The notes: generated by a model from the sequence alone, not told the origin. Shown: positions 1 to 9,160, counted from the stretch's first letter. The stretch: DNA of 64,000 nucleotides from Vicinamibacteria bacterium (GCA_025994075.1 JAMQGV010000021.1:124001-188000); one strand, 5' to 3'. Numbers and translations are program-made.

Positions 1-647
1 GTGCCCGGCGCGGGGTTGGGCGTGACCATGTCCTTCGAGTAGCGCTCGGGATGGGCCAGCGGCGGGTCGATCCCCATCATGTAGGCCGTCTCGTTCTCGG
101 CCGCGTGGCCGCCGTCTTCGCCGAAAACCTCGAGCGTCACGTCCGTGCAGACGCTCCACCAGTTGACGACCAGGATGCGCACGCGGCGCGCGCGCCCCAC
201 CTCGTCGGCCAGCGCCTGCAGGATCGCGGTCTGTCCGCCGCCGTGGCCGTTCAGCACGACGATGTTGCGGAAGCGGTTCTGCGCCAGGCCCTCGAGCACC
301 GCCTTGACGTAGGCGCGGTAGGCGTCCTGCGGGATCGTGAACGCGCCCGGGTAGGCGTCCATCGCGCCGGTGAAGCCGTAGGGCACAGCGGGCGCCACCA
401 TGGCGTTCACCCGCTCCGCGATCGCCTCGGCCATCGCCACCGGCGCCAGGATGTCGGCGCCATTGGCGGTGACGCCATGCGGCTCGAGCGTGCCGGTCGG
501 CAGCAGCACCGTGTCCACGCGCGCGGGCACGACCTCGCGGAACTCCATCCAGTTGATGCGCGCGAGATCGCGCGTCGGCGGCGCCGGGCCCGGCGCGGCG
601 GCGCCCGCGAGGAGAGCGGCGGAAAGCGCGGCGAAGGTCGTCAACAA
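1..647 (-). CDS. Creatininase-family amidohydrolase, secreted (3' end cut by window edge)
   Basis: The protein resembles the creatininase / creatinine amidohydrolase family, metal-dependent hydrolases of cyclic or linear amides. Visible family blocks are LLPTGTLEPHG near residues 45-55, VPYGFTGAMDAYPGAF, the NGHGGGQ metal-binding loop, and GEDGGHAAENETAYM with His and Glu ligands. About 215 codons are present and the C-terminus lies beyond base 1. A TTG start at 647 follows a GAGG box by 7 nt and gives an Ala/Leu-rich signal peptide, which suggests export. It lies 4 nt after the previous gene, so it is probably the last gene seen of the long LPS transcript. The family call is firm; the substrate is unknown. 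Confidence 0.8.
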   Translation of the reverse strand, partial: MLTTFAALSAALLAGAAAPGPAPPTRDLARINWMEFREVVPARVDTVLLPTGTLEPHGVTANGADILAPVAMAEAIAERVNAMVAPAVPYGFTGAMDAYPGAFTIPQDAYRAYVKAVLEGLAQNRFRNIVVLNGHGGGQTAILQALADEVGRARRVRILVVNWWSVCTDVTLEVFGEDGGHAAENETAYMMGIDPPLAHPERYSKDMVTPNPAPG

Positions 648-651
648 GATG

Positions 652-1230
652 TCACCTCGATTCCGCCGGGGTCCGGGGCCCGCCGAGACGCTCGGCGAGG
701 GCGCGGGCCTCGGCCAGCGGGGGCACCTCGACGGCTTCTCGCAGCGCGTCCGTGACTGCGTCGTCGACCGGAGCGACCGCCAGGCGCCCGTCGGGGCCAG
801 GCTCGAACTGGGTCCCGAACCGCTGGTTGCGGCCGATCGATCTCAGGAAGCGGTCGAGCGTCGCCGCGGCGAGCCAGGCCGCGCGGGTCTCGCCTTGCGC
901 CAGGGCAGCCAGCGTCATCTCGTGCGCCAGCAGGTAGTCCTCTGCACGGCCGCTGTGCTGGAACACGAGCGCTGCCCGCATCCAGTCGGCCGCGGTGCGC
1001 AACTCCCCGGCGGCATACAACTCGCGAGTGCGCTTCAGCCGTGCCTGGTCGCGAGGCCCGACGACCGCCCAGTCGATGTCGGGGCCCGCCGCGCGATCCG
1101 CCTGGTCTTCACGGACGATGCGTTGCAGTTCCTCGTTGTCGGCGGGCGGCTGTGACGGGGGCTGGGCCGCGGTCGCCTGCACCGCCAGCAGTGCGAGCAG
1201 CAACGAAGTTCGGGGGGCTCTCCAGCTCAT
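652..1230 (-). CDS. Small secreted protein of unknown function
   Basis: I do not recognise this 192-residue protein with certainty. It has an N-terminal signal peptide (hydrophobic LLLALLAVQATAAQ, then a Pro/Gln linker) followed by an alpha-helical, charged domain. Phrases such as AALVFQHSGRAEDYLLAHEM and AAATLDRFLRSIGRNQRFGTQ look like helical-repeat (TPR-like) packing. The ATG at 1230 is preceded by GGAGG at 5 nt spacing. It follows the methyltransferase-like gene by 15 nt and precedes the creatininase by 4 nt, so it is probably co-transcribed with them. Its place at the tail of the LPS operon need not mean a role in LPS. Confidence 0.7.
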   Translation of the reverse strand: MSWRAPRTSLLLALLAVQATAAQPPSQPPADNEELQRIVREDQADRAAGPDIDWAVVGPRDQARLKRTRELYAAGELRTAADWMRAALVFQHSGRAEDYLLAHEMTLAALAQGETRAAWLAAATLDRFLRSIGRNQRFGTQFEPGPDGRLAVAPVDDAVTDALREAVEVPPLAEARALAERLGGPRTPAESR

Positions 1231-1245
1231 CAGGGCCTCCGGGTC

Positions 1246-1788
1246 CTACAGTCGCGAGCGCAACCACAGCGCGAGCACGAACAGCGGCAGCGCGATCGCG
1301 GTGCGCCACTCCTTGTTCTTCGCCACCTGCGCCCACGAGAAGCGGGACGAGCGCGGGCCGCCCGGCGTCAGGCGCGGGAAGAACGCAGGCACCTCGCGCT
1401 CCCAGGCCGCGTAGTCGGCGCCGAACTTCTGCCGCAGGAAGTCCGCCTCCTCGCGGATCACCGCCGGATAGAACGCGGCGAAGTAGACGACGACGAGGCC
1501 CGCGACCAACGGGCTGCTGGCCGCCACCGCGAGCCCGATCGCCAGCAGCAGGCTGCCGAAGTAGAGCGGGTTGCGGGTGTGGGCGTACGGCCCGCCCGTG
1601 GCGAGCGTCTCGGTCTTCGCGATGTGCCCCGAGGCCCACAGCCGGATCGCCTCGCCCAGCCCGCCGAGGGCGACGCCCGCGAGCAGCGTCTCCGGCCGCG
1701 GCCGGGCGATCGCCAGCACCAGCACGCCGGCCGCCCAGCCGACCGTGACGCGGACCCGCGACAGCCGGAACCTAGACGGGCCGGGCAT
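1246..1788 (-). CDS. Isoprenylcysteine carboxyl methyltransferase-like membrane protein
   Basis: This 180-residue integral membrane protein matches the ICMT/PEMT-like methyltransferase superfamily. It has about four hydrophobic segments, the GGPYAHTRNPLYFG block near residues 65-80 that typifies the SAM-binding region, and the C-terminal signature with EE, then FGADYAAWEREVPAFFP. Bacterial members methylate small or lipidic acceptors, but the acceptor cannot be read from sequence. Its start overlaps the end of waaC by 17 nt, so the two are translationally linked. A role in modifying envelope lipids is plausible from context only. Confidence 0.8.
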   Translation of the reverse strand: MPGPSRFRLSRVRVTVGWAAGVLVLAIARPRPETLLAGVALGGLGEAIRLWASGHIAKTETLATGGPYAHTRNPLYFGSLLLAIGLAVAASSPLVAGLVVVYFAAFYPAVIREEADFLRQKFGADYAAWEREVPAFFPRLTPGGPRSSRFSWAQVAKNKEWRTAIALPLFVLALWLRSRL

Positions 1789-2797
1789 GCAGCGCCTCCT
1801 CGCGCGCGATCCGGAGAAGCGCGGCCTCGGCCACCTCGTCGGCGGGGATCGTCGCCATCACGCCGGCATGGTCGGGACAGTCGCGGCGGTGGCAGGGCGC
1901 GCACGGCGGAGCCCGCCGGACCACGCGGTCGGCCGGCGAGAAGGGGCCGTTGCGCGCAGGGTCGGTGGGCCCGAACAGCGCGACCACCGGGGCGCCGACC
2001 GCGCAGGCGAGGTGCAGCGGCCCGGTGTCGGCCGCGACGACGACTGCGGCCTGCCGGGCCAGGGCGACGTACTCGAGGAGCGACGTGGGGAACGCAGACG
2101 CCGCTGCGCCCGCGGAGCCCGACGCGATGGCGTCGGCGAGCGCGCGCTCCCCCGGCCCCCAGGCGACCAGCGACGGCACGCCGCGCGCGTCGAGCCGGCG
2201 CGCCAGCTCGGCCCAGTGCCCGGCAGGCCACAGCTTGCTCGGCCACCCGCCGCCGGGGTTGAGCAGCGCGAAGCGCCCCAGCCGGCGCGACGCGAGCTGC
2301 TCGGCGACGGCCGCCTCGGCGGCGGGCGCGGCGGGGAGCGGGAACTCGCGGGCGCCGAGCGCGTCGATGCCGAGCGCGCCGAGCAGCGCCAGGTTCTTGT
2401 CGATCACGTGCACGGCCGCGGCGGGCAGCGGGTGCCGCTCGGCCAGCAGCAGCGCCGAGGCCGGCTCGCGCCGCGCGGCCGACTCGAAGCCGATCGCGCG
2501 CGCGCCCGAGAGCGCGGCCCACGCCGCCGACTTCCACAGGCCCTGGAAGTCGAGTGCCACGTCCCAGCGGCCCGCGCGCAGCGCGCGCACGGCCTCGGCG
2601 GCCGGGCCGAACGCGAAGGCTCTTGCCGGCGGCGCCGCGATCAGCTCCGCGAGCAGCGGGTGCGCCTGCAGCAGCGGCCGCGCCGCCGGCTCCGCGACCC
2701 AGCCGACCTCGTGGCCCGCGCGGTGCAGCGCCGCCAGCGCCGGCAGCGTGTGGACCACGTCGCCGATCGCCGACAGCCGGACGACGAGGACGCGCAC
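1772..2797 (-). CDS. waaC: LPS heptosyltransferase I (glycosyltransferase family 9)
   Basis: This 341-residue GT9 glycosyltransferase should transfer L-glycero-D-manno-heptose from ADP-heptose onto Kdo of the LPS inner core at the cytoplasmic face of the inner membrane. The N-terminus MRVLVVRLSAIGDVVHTLPAL is the classic heptosyltransferase opening; LLNPGGGWPSKLWPAGHWAEL and ADTGPLHLACAVGAPVVALFGPTDPARNGP are the donor-binding motifs of the C-terminal Rossmann domain. A paired-Cys segment (CAPCHRRDCPDH) lies near the C-terminus. Of the two GT9 genes here, this one's VRLSAIGDV start fits WaaC better and the other's VRAPNWLGD start fits WaaF. It starts 13 nt after rfaE2. Confidence 0.85.
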   Translation of the reverse strand: MRVLVVRLSAIGDVVHTLPALAALHRAGHEVGWVAEPAARPLLQAHPLLAELIAAPPARAFAFGPAAEAVRALRAGRWDVALDFQGLWKSAAWAALSGARAIGFESAARREPASALLLAERHPLPAAAVHVIDKNLALLGALGIDALGAREFPLPAAPAAEAAVAEQLASRRLGRFALLNPGGGWPSKLWPAGHWAELARRLDARGVPSLVAWGPGERALADAIASGSAGAAASAFPTSLLEYVALARQAAVVVAADTGPLHLACAVGAPVVALFGPTDPARNGPFSPADRVVRRAPPCAPCHRRDCPDHAGVMATIPADEVAEAALLRIAREEALHARPV

Positions 2798-2810
2798 CGC
2801 GCTCCGCCGC

Positions 2811-3290
2811 TCAGCCGCGCAGCCGCGCCAGCAGCGCGCGGGTGTCGTGGTCCTTGGGGTCGCCGACGATCGCCACCCGGCCGCCGTACGAGCGCACGAC
2901 CTCGCGCTCGGGGACCGTCTCCGGCGTGTAGTCGGTGCCCTTGCAGTGCACGTCGGGCCGCAGCTCGAGCAGCAGCCGCGCGACGTCGTCCTCGTGGAAC
3001 ACGACGACCAGGTCGACGCAGCGCAGGCCGGCGATCAGCAGCGCGCGGTCTCCCTCGGGCATCACCGGGCGCTCCGGCCCCTTGAGCCGTCGCACCGACT
3101 CGTCGCCGTTGATGCCGACCACGAGCAGGTCGCCCTCCGCCTTCGCCCCCTGCAGGTAGCGCACGTGGCCGACGTGCAGCACGTCGAAGCAGCCGTTGGC
3201 GAAGGCGACCGACTGCCCCGCCGCGCGCGCTTCCGCGACCCGCTGCGTCGCCTGCTCCAGGGTCGCGAGCTTGTCGGCCGCCCGCCTCAC
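2811..3290 (-). CDS. rfaE2: D-glycero-beta-D-manno-heptose 1-phosphate adenylyltransferase (HldE C-terminal-type)
   Basis: This 159-residue nucleotidyltransferase activates heptose 1-phosphate with ATP to ADP-heptose, the last nucleotide-activation step before the WaaC/WaaF transfers. The cytidylyltransferase signature [14 protein letters not shown] (HxGH) is at residues 33-46, followed by [18 protein letters not shown] and [12 protein letters not shown]. In enteric bacteria this is the C-terminal half of bifunctional HldE; here it is a separate gene overlapping the kinase gene by an ATGA. The length is normal for a stand-alone RfaE2. Confidence 0.92.
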   Translation of the reverse strand: MRRAADKLATLEQATQRVAEARAAGQSVAFANGCFDVLHVGHVRYLQGAKAEGDLLVVGINGDESVRRLKGPERPVMPEGDRALLIAGLRCVDLVVVFHEDDVARLLLELRPDVHCKGTDYTPETVPEREVVRSYGGRVAIVGDPKDHDTRALLARLRG

Positions 3291-4309
3291 GAGACCTCGG
3301 CGCGCAGCTCGGCAGCGGAGACCGTCGCCGTGCCGCGCTTCATCACCACCAGGCCGCCCGCGACGTTGGCGAGGCGCGCGGCCTGGGCGGGGCGCGCGCC
3401 GGCGGCCAGCGCCAGCGTGAAGGTGGCGATCACGGTGTCGCCCGCGCCGGTGACATCGGCGACCTGGTCGCTGCCGTGCACGGGGATGTGCAGCGGCGGC
3501 TGGCCCGGCTCGAACAACGCCATGCCGTCGCTGCCGCGGGTGACGAGCGCAGCGCGCACGCCGAGCCGCTGCAGCAACTCCTGGCCCGCGCGCTCCAGCT
3601 TGCGCAGGTCGTGGCCGATCGTGATCCCGAGTGCCGTCTCCACCTCGGGCTCGTTGGGCGTCACCGCGGTCATCCCGCGGAAGGCGAGCAGCCCGTAGCG
3701 CGAGTCGACCGTGACCGGGACGCCGCGCCGCCGTGCGAACGCGATCGCCGCCTTGACGAGCTGCGGCGTGAGCAGGCCGAGGCCGTAGTCGCTGACCAGC
3801 ACCCCGTCGACAGGCCCGCGGAACGTGCGCAGGCGCCTCAGCGCCGCGGCGCGCGCGCGGGCTCCCGGCGGCAGCGGCCGCACGCGGTCGATGCGGACGA
3901 TCTGCTGCCTGGTCGAGTGGGTGCCGCCGCCGAGCACGCGGCTCTTGACCGGCGTCGGCCAGCCGCTCTCGCGCGCGATGCCGGCGGCGGAGATTCCCCT
4001 CGCGCGCAGCAGCGCGAGCAGCGCCGCGCCGTGGACGTCGTCGCCGACCGCTCCGACCGGCAGCGGACGCCCGCCGAGCGTGGCCACGTTGTGGACGGCG
4101 TTGGCGCCGCCGCCGAGCCGCACCTCGGTGCGCTCGTGCTCCAGGATCACCACCGGCGCCTCGCGCGACAGCCGCTGCACGCGGCCGTGCACGAACTCGT
4201 CGGCGACGAGGTCGGCGAGCACCAGCAGGCGCCGGCCGGCCATCGCGTCGACCACGTCGGCCAGCGTGCGCGGCTGCTGCGGAGATCTCGCGCGCCGGGC
4301 CCGCTTCAC
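3287..4309 (-). CDS. rfaE1: D-glycero-beta-D-manno-heptose-7-phosphate kinase (HldE N-terminal-type)
   Basis: This 340-residue PfkB/ribokinase-fold kinase phosphorylates D-glycero-D-manno-heptose 7-phosphate at C1. Visible features are [22 protein letters not shown] near residues 45-65 (typical of RfaE1), the TPNEPE block, and the PfkB C-terminal signature [13 protein letters not shown] carrying the catalytic Asp. I chose the GTG at 4309 because it overlaps the gmhB stop in a GTGA, like its neighbours. The open frame runs further upstream, but that part is gmhB in another frame. Split kinase and adenylyltransferase genes are common outside enterics. Confidence 0.9.
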   Translation of the reverse strand: MKRARRARSPQQPRTLADVVDAMAGRRLLVLADLVADEFVHGRVQRLSREAPVVILEHERTEVRLGGGANAVHNVATLGGRPLPVGAVGDDVHGAALLALLRARGISAAGIARESGWPTPVKSRVLGGGTHSTRQQIVRIDRVRPLPPGARARAAALRRLRTFRGPVDGVLVSDYGLGLLTPQLVKAAIAFARRRGVPVTVDSRYGLLAFRGMTAVTPNEPEVETALGITIGHDLRKLERAGQELLQRLGVRAALVTRGSDGMALFEPGQPPLHIPVHGSDQVADVTGAGDTVIATFTLALAAGARPAQAARLANVAGGLVVMKRGTATVSAAELRAEVS

Positions 4310-4887
4310 GCGCCCGCCTCGCGCAGGATCGTCTCGACCGCCTCCAGCACGTGCTCGGCGACGAGGTCGGGCGGCCGCCTCCAGTGCGGCGCGTGCCAGG
4401 TCAGCTCGCCGAGACCGTAGCCCGTCTTGACCAGGCAGCCCCGAGCGCCGACGGCCCAGGCCAGCGCGAGGTCGCCGTGGCGATCGCCGAGCACCCAGGA
4501 GCGCGACAGGTCGAGCCCGAGCTCGCGCTCCGCCTGGCGGGCGAGCCCGGGTCGCGGCTTGCGGCAGTCGCAGTCCTGGCGGTACGGCGGCTCGCCCGCG
4601 CTCGGGTGGTGGAGGCAGGCGTAGATGCCGTCGAGCCGCGCGCCGCCCTGGGCCATCGCCGCCCGCACGCCGTCGTGCACCTCGTGCACCACCGATTCGG
4701 GGAAGTAGCCGCGGGCGACGCCTGCCTGGTTGGTGACGATCGCCGCGGCCCAGCCGGCGCGGTTGACGCGGCGCACCGCGTCGACGGCGAACGGCAGCAG
4801 CTCGAAGCGGCTGGCGTGGTTCACGTAGCCGATCTCGCGCGAGAGCGTGCCGTCGCGGTCGAACAGGATCGCCGGCCGGCCGCTCAC
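4306..4887 (-). CDS. gmhB: D-glycero-beta-D-manno-heptose-1,7-bisphosphate 7-phosphatase
   Basis: This 193-residue HAD-superfamily phosphatase removes the 7-phosphate between the RfaE1 and RfaE2 reactions. It has HAD motif I as LFDRDGTLS (two catalytic Asp) at residues 8-16 and motif [14 protein letters not shown] zinc loop with CLHHP followed by [10 protein letters not shown] is typical of GmhB, and the Asp motif [11 protein letters not shown] follows. The GTG start at 4887 overlaps the waaF stop by 4 nt and the stop overlaps rfaE1. It thus sits between waaF and rfaE1 as one step of a co-translated heptose pathway. Confidence 0.9.
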   Translation of the reverse strand: MSGRPAILFDRDGTLSREIGYVNHASRFELLPFAVDAVRRVNRAGWAAAIVTNQAGVARGYFPESVVHEVHDGVRAAMAQGGARLDGIYACLHHPSAGEPPYRQDCDCRKPRPGLARQAERELGLDLSRSWVLGDRHGDLALAWAVGARGCLVKTGYGLGELTWHAPHWRRPPDLVAEHVLEAVETILREAGA

Positions 4888-5876
4888 GCGACGCCTCCCG
4901 TCTCGCCGCGCAGCAGGGCGCGGGCGGTCTCCGCGACTCGCGCCGGCGCGAGCCGCTCCATGCAGCGGTGGTCGATCGGGCACTCGCGGAAGCGGCACGG
5001 AGCGCACTCGACGCTCTCCCGCGCGATCGCCGCGCGGCCACCGAAGGGCGCCGTCTCGCGCCAGTCGGTGGGGCCGAAGGCGGCGACCACCGGGGTGCCC
5101 AGCGCGGCGGCCACGTGCATCGGGCCGGAGTCGTTGGTCAGCAGCAGGTCGAGTTCGGCGAGCGCGCCGCACAACTCGGGCAGCGAGGTGTTCCCGGTCA
5201 GGTCCAGGGCGCCGCAGACCTGCGCGAGCATCTTGCCCGCCGGGCGCTCGGCCGCGGTGCCGAGCACCACGACCCGCGCCTCGCGCTCGCGGGCGAGTTC
5301 CGCGGCGGTCGCGGCGAAACGCTCCGCGGGCCAGCGCTTGGCGCCGCCGTAGGCTGCGCCGGGGGCGACGCCCACGAACCGGCCCGCGCCGAGCTTCGCC
5401 CGGGCGGCGGCCCGCCATGGATCCGGACAACGCAGCGAGGCGTCGGGCGCGCCGCTCGTGGCGACGCCGATCTGCTCCAGCATCGCGCGATAGTAGAACA
5501 CCTGGCTCTTGCCGCCCGCGGCGGCCGGTCGCCGCGCGGCCCGCGTCAGCAGCAGCCCGCGGCCGTCACGCGCGTAGCCCCAGCGCTCCGGCACGCCGGC
5601 CACGCGCATCGCCAGCGCCGTGCCGAACGAGTTGGTGAACAGCACGCCGAGCTCGAAGCCGCGGAGCGCGTCGACCTCCGTCGCGAAGCCGCGCGCCTCG
5701 CGCACGCCGGCGAGCTCGGGCACCGCCCCGTACAGCGGTGCGACCGCAGGGCGGGCGACGACCTCGAGCCGCGCGCCGGGAAACGCGGCGCGCAGGTCGC
5801 GCAGGGCCGGCAGCGACAGCACCGCGTCGCCGAGCCAGTTCGGGGCCCGCACGACGACCGATCGCGGCGCGCTCAA
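4884..5876 (-). CDS. waaF: LPS heptosyltransferase II (glycosyltransferase family 9)
   Basis: This 330-residue GT9 enzyme adds the second heptose of the inner core. It begins VVVRAPNWLGDAVLSLPALRDL, the WaaF-type variant, carries GVAPGAAYGGAKRWPAERFA, and has the donor motif TNDSGPMHVAAALGTPVVAAFGPTDW. The C-terminus holds a Cys cluster (CAPCRFRECPIDHRCME) also seen in part of the family. The TTG start at 5876 overlaps the stop of the acyltransferase gene (TTGA). The much longer open frame upstream is a GC artefact. Confidence 0.88.
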   Translation of the reverse strand: MSAPRSVVVRAPNWLGDAVLSLPALRDLRAAFPGARLEVVARPAVAPLYGAVPELAGVREARGFATEVDALRGFELGVLFTNSFGTALAMRVAGVPERWGYARDGRGLLLTRAARRPAAAGGKSQVFYYRAMLEQIGVATSGAPDASLRCPDPWRAAARAKLGAGRFVGVAPGAAYGGAKRWPAERFAATAAELAREREARVVVLGTAAERPAGKMLAQVCGALDLTGNTSLPELCGALAELDLLLTNDSGPMHVAAALGTPVVAAFGPTDWRETAPFGGRAAIARESVECAPCRFRECPIDHRCMERLAPARVAETARALLRGETGGVA

Positions 5877-6781
5877 GCCGACTCCCCCGGCGGCCGCGTG
5901 TGCCAGCGCCGGTGCATCCACAGCCACTGCTCGGGCGCGCTGCGGATCCAGCCCTCGATCTGGGTGGTGAAGGCCTGGGTCTCGCGCCGCACGTCCTCGT
6001 CCTTGTGCCCGGTCGACTCCAGGCTGCGCGGCGGGTCGAAGACCATGCGGTAGCGCCCCTCGGGCGAGAGCAGGCAGTAGCCGGTGATCACCGGCGCGCC
6101 GAGCCGCAGGCCGAGCGCGGCCGCCACCGTCGTGGTGCAGGCCGGGCGACCGAAGAACTCGACGAAGATGCCGTCCTGCGCCTGCACGTTCTGGTCGATC
6201 AGGAACGCCGCGCTGCCGCCGCCGCGGATCCGCTTCATCACGTGCCGGAGAGCGTCCCACTTGGGCACCGGCTCGTTGCCGGCGCGGGCGCGAAACGCGG
6301 TGATGCGTCGATCGAGGCGAGGGTTGTCCAGCGGGCGCCCGACGACGCCCGCGGGCTGCAGCAGCCAGCCGATCAGCAGCCCCGCCACCTCCCAGTTGCC
6401 GACGTGCCCCGTCACCATCAGCGCGCCGCGGCCCTGCGCGAGGACCTCGCGGCAGGCCTCGACGCCGCTCGCGTCGGTCAGCGCCAGGACCTCCTCGCGG
6501 CTGCGCCGCTGCAGCCACAGGATGTCGAGCAGCACGCGGCCGAAGTGCTCGTAGACCGCGCGCGCGGTGCGGCGCACCCGCGCCTCGTCCCACTCCGGGA
6601 ACGAGCGGCGCAGTCCGTCGGCCGCAATGCCCGTGTGGCGGCGATCGAGGTCCGACAGCAGCCCGCCGAGCGCGCCGCCGAGCTTCAGCATCGCACGCCG
6701 CGGCAGCAGTCCGACCACGAAGGCGGCGACGCCGATCAGCGCGTCCTCGAGAAGGTGGCGCAACGGCCGCGGCGCCTTCAC
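5873..6781 (-). CDS. Lipid A biosynthesis acyltransferase, LpxL/HtrB-like
   Basis: This 302-residue lysophospholipid acyltransferase-family protein probably adds a secondary acyl chain to Kdo2-lipid IVA at the inner membrane. It has one N-terminal membrane anchor (LIGVAAFVVGLLPRRAML), the catalytic HX4(D/E) motif as GHVGNWE near residues 144-150, IDQNVQAQDGIFVEFFGRPA (acyl-chain ruler region) and WIRSAPEQWLWMHRRW at the end, as in LpxL and LpxM. The ATG start overlaps the lpxK stop (ATGA). Chain specificity (LpxL versus LpxM) cannot be decided from sequence. Confidence 0.87.
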   Translation of the reverse strand: MKAPRPLRHLLEDALIGVAAFVVGLLPRRAMLKLGGALGGLLSDLDRRHTGIAADGLRRSFPEWDEARVRRTARAVYEHFGRVLLDILWLQRRSREEVLALTDASGVEACREVLAQGRGALMVTGHVGNWEVAGLLIGWLLQPAGVVGRPLDNPRLDRRITAFRARAGNEPVPKWDALRHVMKRIRGGGSAAFLIDQNVQAQDGIFVEFFGRPACTTTVAAALGLRLGAPVITGYCLLSPEGRYRMVFDPPRSLESTGHKDEDVRRETQAFTTQIEGWIRSAPEQWLWMHRRWHTRPPGESA

Positions 6782-7830
6782 GCGGCCGTCCCGCGGCGCG
6801 CCAGGGCCAGCACCGGCTCGACCAGCCGGGCCTCGTCGTCGAGCGCGACCGACAGCCGCAGCGTGCGCAGCGGCAGCGGGCCCAGGTCCGCGTGGTCACC
6901 CGCCGCGTCGAGCCGGGCCAGGTCCTTCTCCGTCGTCACCAGCGCGTCGGCCGCCGCGGCCTGCGCGGCCGCCGCCACCGCGCGCAGGTCGTCGGCCGTG
7001 AACGGGTGGTGGTCGCGGAAGAAGCGGGTGCCGACGGGCGGGCCGGCGGCGTGGCGGACGTCGGCCTCGAAGCGGCCGGGACGGGCGATGCCCGCGAACA
7101 GGAACGGCCGCGCGGGCGCCGGGACGGGGGCGCCGCCGGCGTCGAAGAAGCCCAGCGGTCGGCGGCGGGCGACGACGACGCGCTCGACGCCCGTCAGTCC
7201 CGCGAGCCGGGCGACGGCGCGGCGCTCCCCGGCCGCGTCGGCATCGACGGCCGGCTCCGCCGAGAGCACCGCCATGCCGGCGGCGGCGAGCGCCATGGGG
7301 AACTCGCGCAGCCGGCCGGCGGGCAGCGGCCGCGAGGCGAGGTCCTCGGCGCGCACGCAGACGACGTCGAGGTCGCGCGCGAGGCGCAGGTGCTGGAAGC
7401 CGTCGTCGAGCAGCACGAGCTGCGGCGCGAAGCGGCGGCAGATCTCGTCGCCGACGGCGTCGCGGCGCGGCCCGACCGCGATCACCACGCCCGGCAACGC
7501 ACGGGCGAGCAGCACCGGCTCGTCACCCGCCGCGGCGGCGTCGGCGAAGACGCGCTCGCCGTCGGAGACGAGCAGCGACGGCGCCGCGGAGCGTCCACCG
7601 TAGCCGCGCGAGAGCACCGCCACCCGGAAGCCCGCGTCGCGGGCGGCCGCCGCGAGGAAGGCGACCAGCGGCGTCTTGCCGGTGCCGCCCACGCTCAGGT
7701 TGCCGACGCTGACGACGGGCGCCGGCAGCCGCTGCGAGCCGAGCACGCCGAGCCGGTGGGCCGCGCGGCGCAGGGCCGCGGCCGTCCCGGTGACCCAGCC
7801 GAGCGGGGCGAGCAGGGCCCCGGCGCTCAC
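6778..7830 (-). CDS. lpxK: Tetraacyldisaccharide 4'-kinase
   Basis: This 350-residue kinase phosphorylates the 4' position of tetraacyldisaccharide 1-phosphate to give lipid IVA. The Walker A loop GNLSVGGTGKTPLV is at about residues 42-55, followed by SRGYGG, GDEPVLLAR, and LLDDGFQHLRLARDLDV, a strong LpxK signature. RFFRDHHPFTADDL and TTEKDLARL complete the family pattern. I used the GTG at 7830, which forms a GTGA overlap with the waaA stop. The open frame running upstream as far as base 11067 is in the wrong phase for the real neighbours. Confidence 0.92.
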   Translation of the reverse strand: MSAGALLAPLGWVTGTAAALRRAAHRLGVLGSQRLPAPVVSVGNLSVGGTGKTPLVAFLAAAARDAGFRVAVLSRGYGGRSAAPSLLVSDGERVFADAAAAGDEPVLLARALPGVVIAVGPRRDAVGDEICRRFAPQLVLLDDGFQHLRLARDLDVVCVRAEDLASRPLPAGRLREFPMALAAAGMAVLSAEPAVDADAAGERRAVARLAGLTGVERVVVARRRPLGFFDAGGAPVPAPARPFLFAGIARPGRFEADVRHAAGPPVGTRFFRDHHPFTADDLRAVAAAAQAAAADALVTTEKDLARLDAAGDHADLGPLPLRTLRLSVALDDEARLVEPVLALARRGTAA

Positions 7831-9116
7831 GCGCGGGCGGGCCCCAGCAGCGTCGCGAGCGCCTCGACGGTGGTGTCCAGCGCGCCGCGGTTGCGGTCGA
7901 TCAGGCCGCGCGCCCGCTCGCCCAGCGCCCGCCGCCGCGGCTGGTCGCGCAGCAGCGCCTGCAGCTCGCGCCCCAGCTCCGCGGGCGAGGCCACCTGCAC
8001 CATCGCCTTCTCGGCCAGGAACAGCTCCGCGATCTCCTGGAAGTTGGTCATGCTCGGGCCGACGACGATCGCGCGCCCCGCGACCGCGGCCTCCAGCACG
8101 TTGTGGCCGCCGGTCGGCACCAGGCTGCCGCCGACGTACACGGCGCTGGCCAGCGGATAGACCTGCGCGAGCTCGCCGAGCGTGTCGAGCAGCATCACCT
8201 CGCCCGCATGCCAGCCGCCGGGGTCGGTCCGCGAGCGGCGCGCGCAGCGGAAGCCGGCGGCCTCGATCAGCGCCGGGACCTGGTCGAAGCGCTCGGGATG
8301 GCGCGGCGCGATCACCAGGCGCGCCTCGGGCACCGCCTCGCGCACGGCGTGGTAGGCCTGCAGCACGAGTTCTTCTTCTCCCGCCATCGTGCTGCCGGCC
8401 ACGATCAGCGGGTGCGGGATCTGTCCCGACGGCGCGAGGATCGTGCGGAGCCGATCGGGGGTGCGCGGCGCGTCGAGGGCGTCGAACTTCAGGTTGCCGC
8501 TGACCCGGACCCGGTCCGGCGGCGCGCCCAGCGCGAGGATGCGCTCGGCGTGGGCGTCGGCCTGCATCAGGAACAGGTCGACCTCGGCGAGCACCTTCGA
8601 GAGCAGTGGCCTGACGAGCTGGTAGCGCTCGAAGGAGCGCGGCGAGATGCGGCCGTTGACGAGCGCGACCCGCGCGCCGCGCCGGCGCGCCTCGTGGATC
8701 AGGTTCGGCCACAGCTCGGTCTCGACCAGCACCAGCAGGTCGGGGTTGAGCGTCTCCAGCGAGGCTCGGACCGGGTGCGGCCAGTCGAACGGAGCGTAGA
8801 AGAGGCCGTCGAGGCCGACGGCGTGCTTCTCGGCGACGGCCTTGCCGGTCATCGTGGTCGTCGAGAGGTACAGCCGCCGCCCGCCCGCCTGCCGGCGCAG
8901 CGGCTCGACCAGCGTGCGCGCCGCGAGCACTTCGCCGACCGACACGGCGTGGATCCAGATCGAGCGCTCGCCGTCGACGTTCAGGTACACGGGCAGCCGC
9001 CCCATGCGCTCGCCGAAGGTGCGCAGGTACTTGCCCGTCGCCCGGCCCTTCCAGAAGAAATAGGGAAGGGCCAGCAGGAACAGGACGCCCGTCACGACGC
9101 TGTAGAGGAAATACAA
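7827..9116 (-). CDS. waaA: 3-deoxy-D-manno-octulosonic acid (Kdo) transferase
   Basis: This 429-residue GT30 enzyme transfers Kdo from CMP-Kdo to lipid IVA. It has an N-terminal membrane segment (VVTGVLFLLALPYFFWKG), the ERMGRLP region with the presumed catalytic Glu, WIHAVSVGEVLAA, then VLVETELWPNLI, VNGRIS and GGSLVPTGGHNVLEA, all diagnostic of WaaA/KdtA. It is the first gene of the run, with a -10-like TATACT about 45 nt upstream, and probably opens an operon of at least eleven genes reaching past the left edge of the window. Confidence 0.93.
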   Translation of the reverse strand: MYFLYSVVTGVLFLLALPYFFWKGRATGKYLRTFGERMGRLPVYLNVDGERSIWIHAVSVGEVLAARTLVEPLRRQAGGRRLYLSTTTMTGKAVAEKHAVGLDGLFYAPFDWPHPVRASLETLNPDLLVLVETELWPNLIHEARRRGARVALVNGRISPRSFERYQLVRPLLSKVLAEVDLFLMQADAHAERILALGAPPDRVRVSGNLKFDALDAPRTPDRLRTILAPSGQIPHPLIVAGSTMAGEEELVLQAYHAVREAVPEARLVIAPRHPERFDQVPALIEAAGFRCARRSRTDPGGWHAGEVMLLDTLGELAQVYPLASAVYVGGSLVPTGGHNVLEAAVAGRAIVVGPSMTNFQEIAELFLAEKAMVQVASPAELGRELQALLRDQPRRRALGERARGLIDRNRGALDTTVEALATLLGPARA

Positions 9117-9160
9117 GGGCGATAGGCCAGGGCGCCGGCGCAGGAGGCCGGCCGGCGGCG

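Noticed and set aside
3287..5041. A 584-codon frame that could suggest a longer fused RfaE1 protein
   Set aside because: The upstream 250 codons overlap gmhB in another frame and have no protein-like pattern. The GTG at 4309, overlapping the gmhB stop, is the better start.
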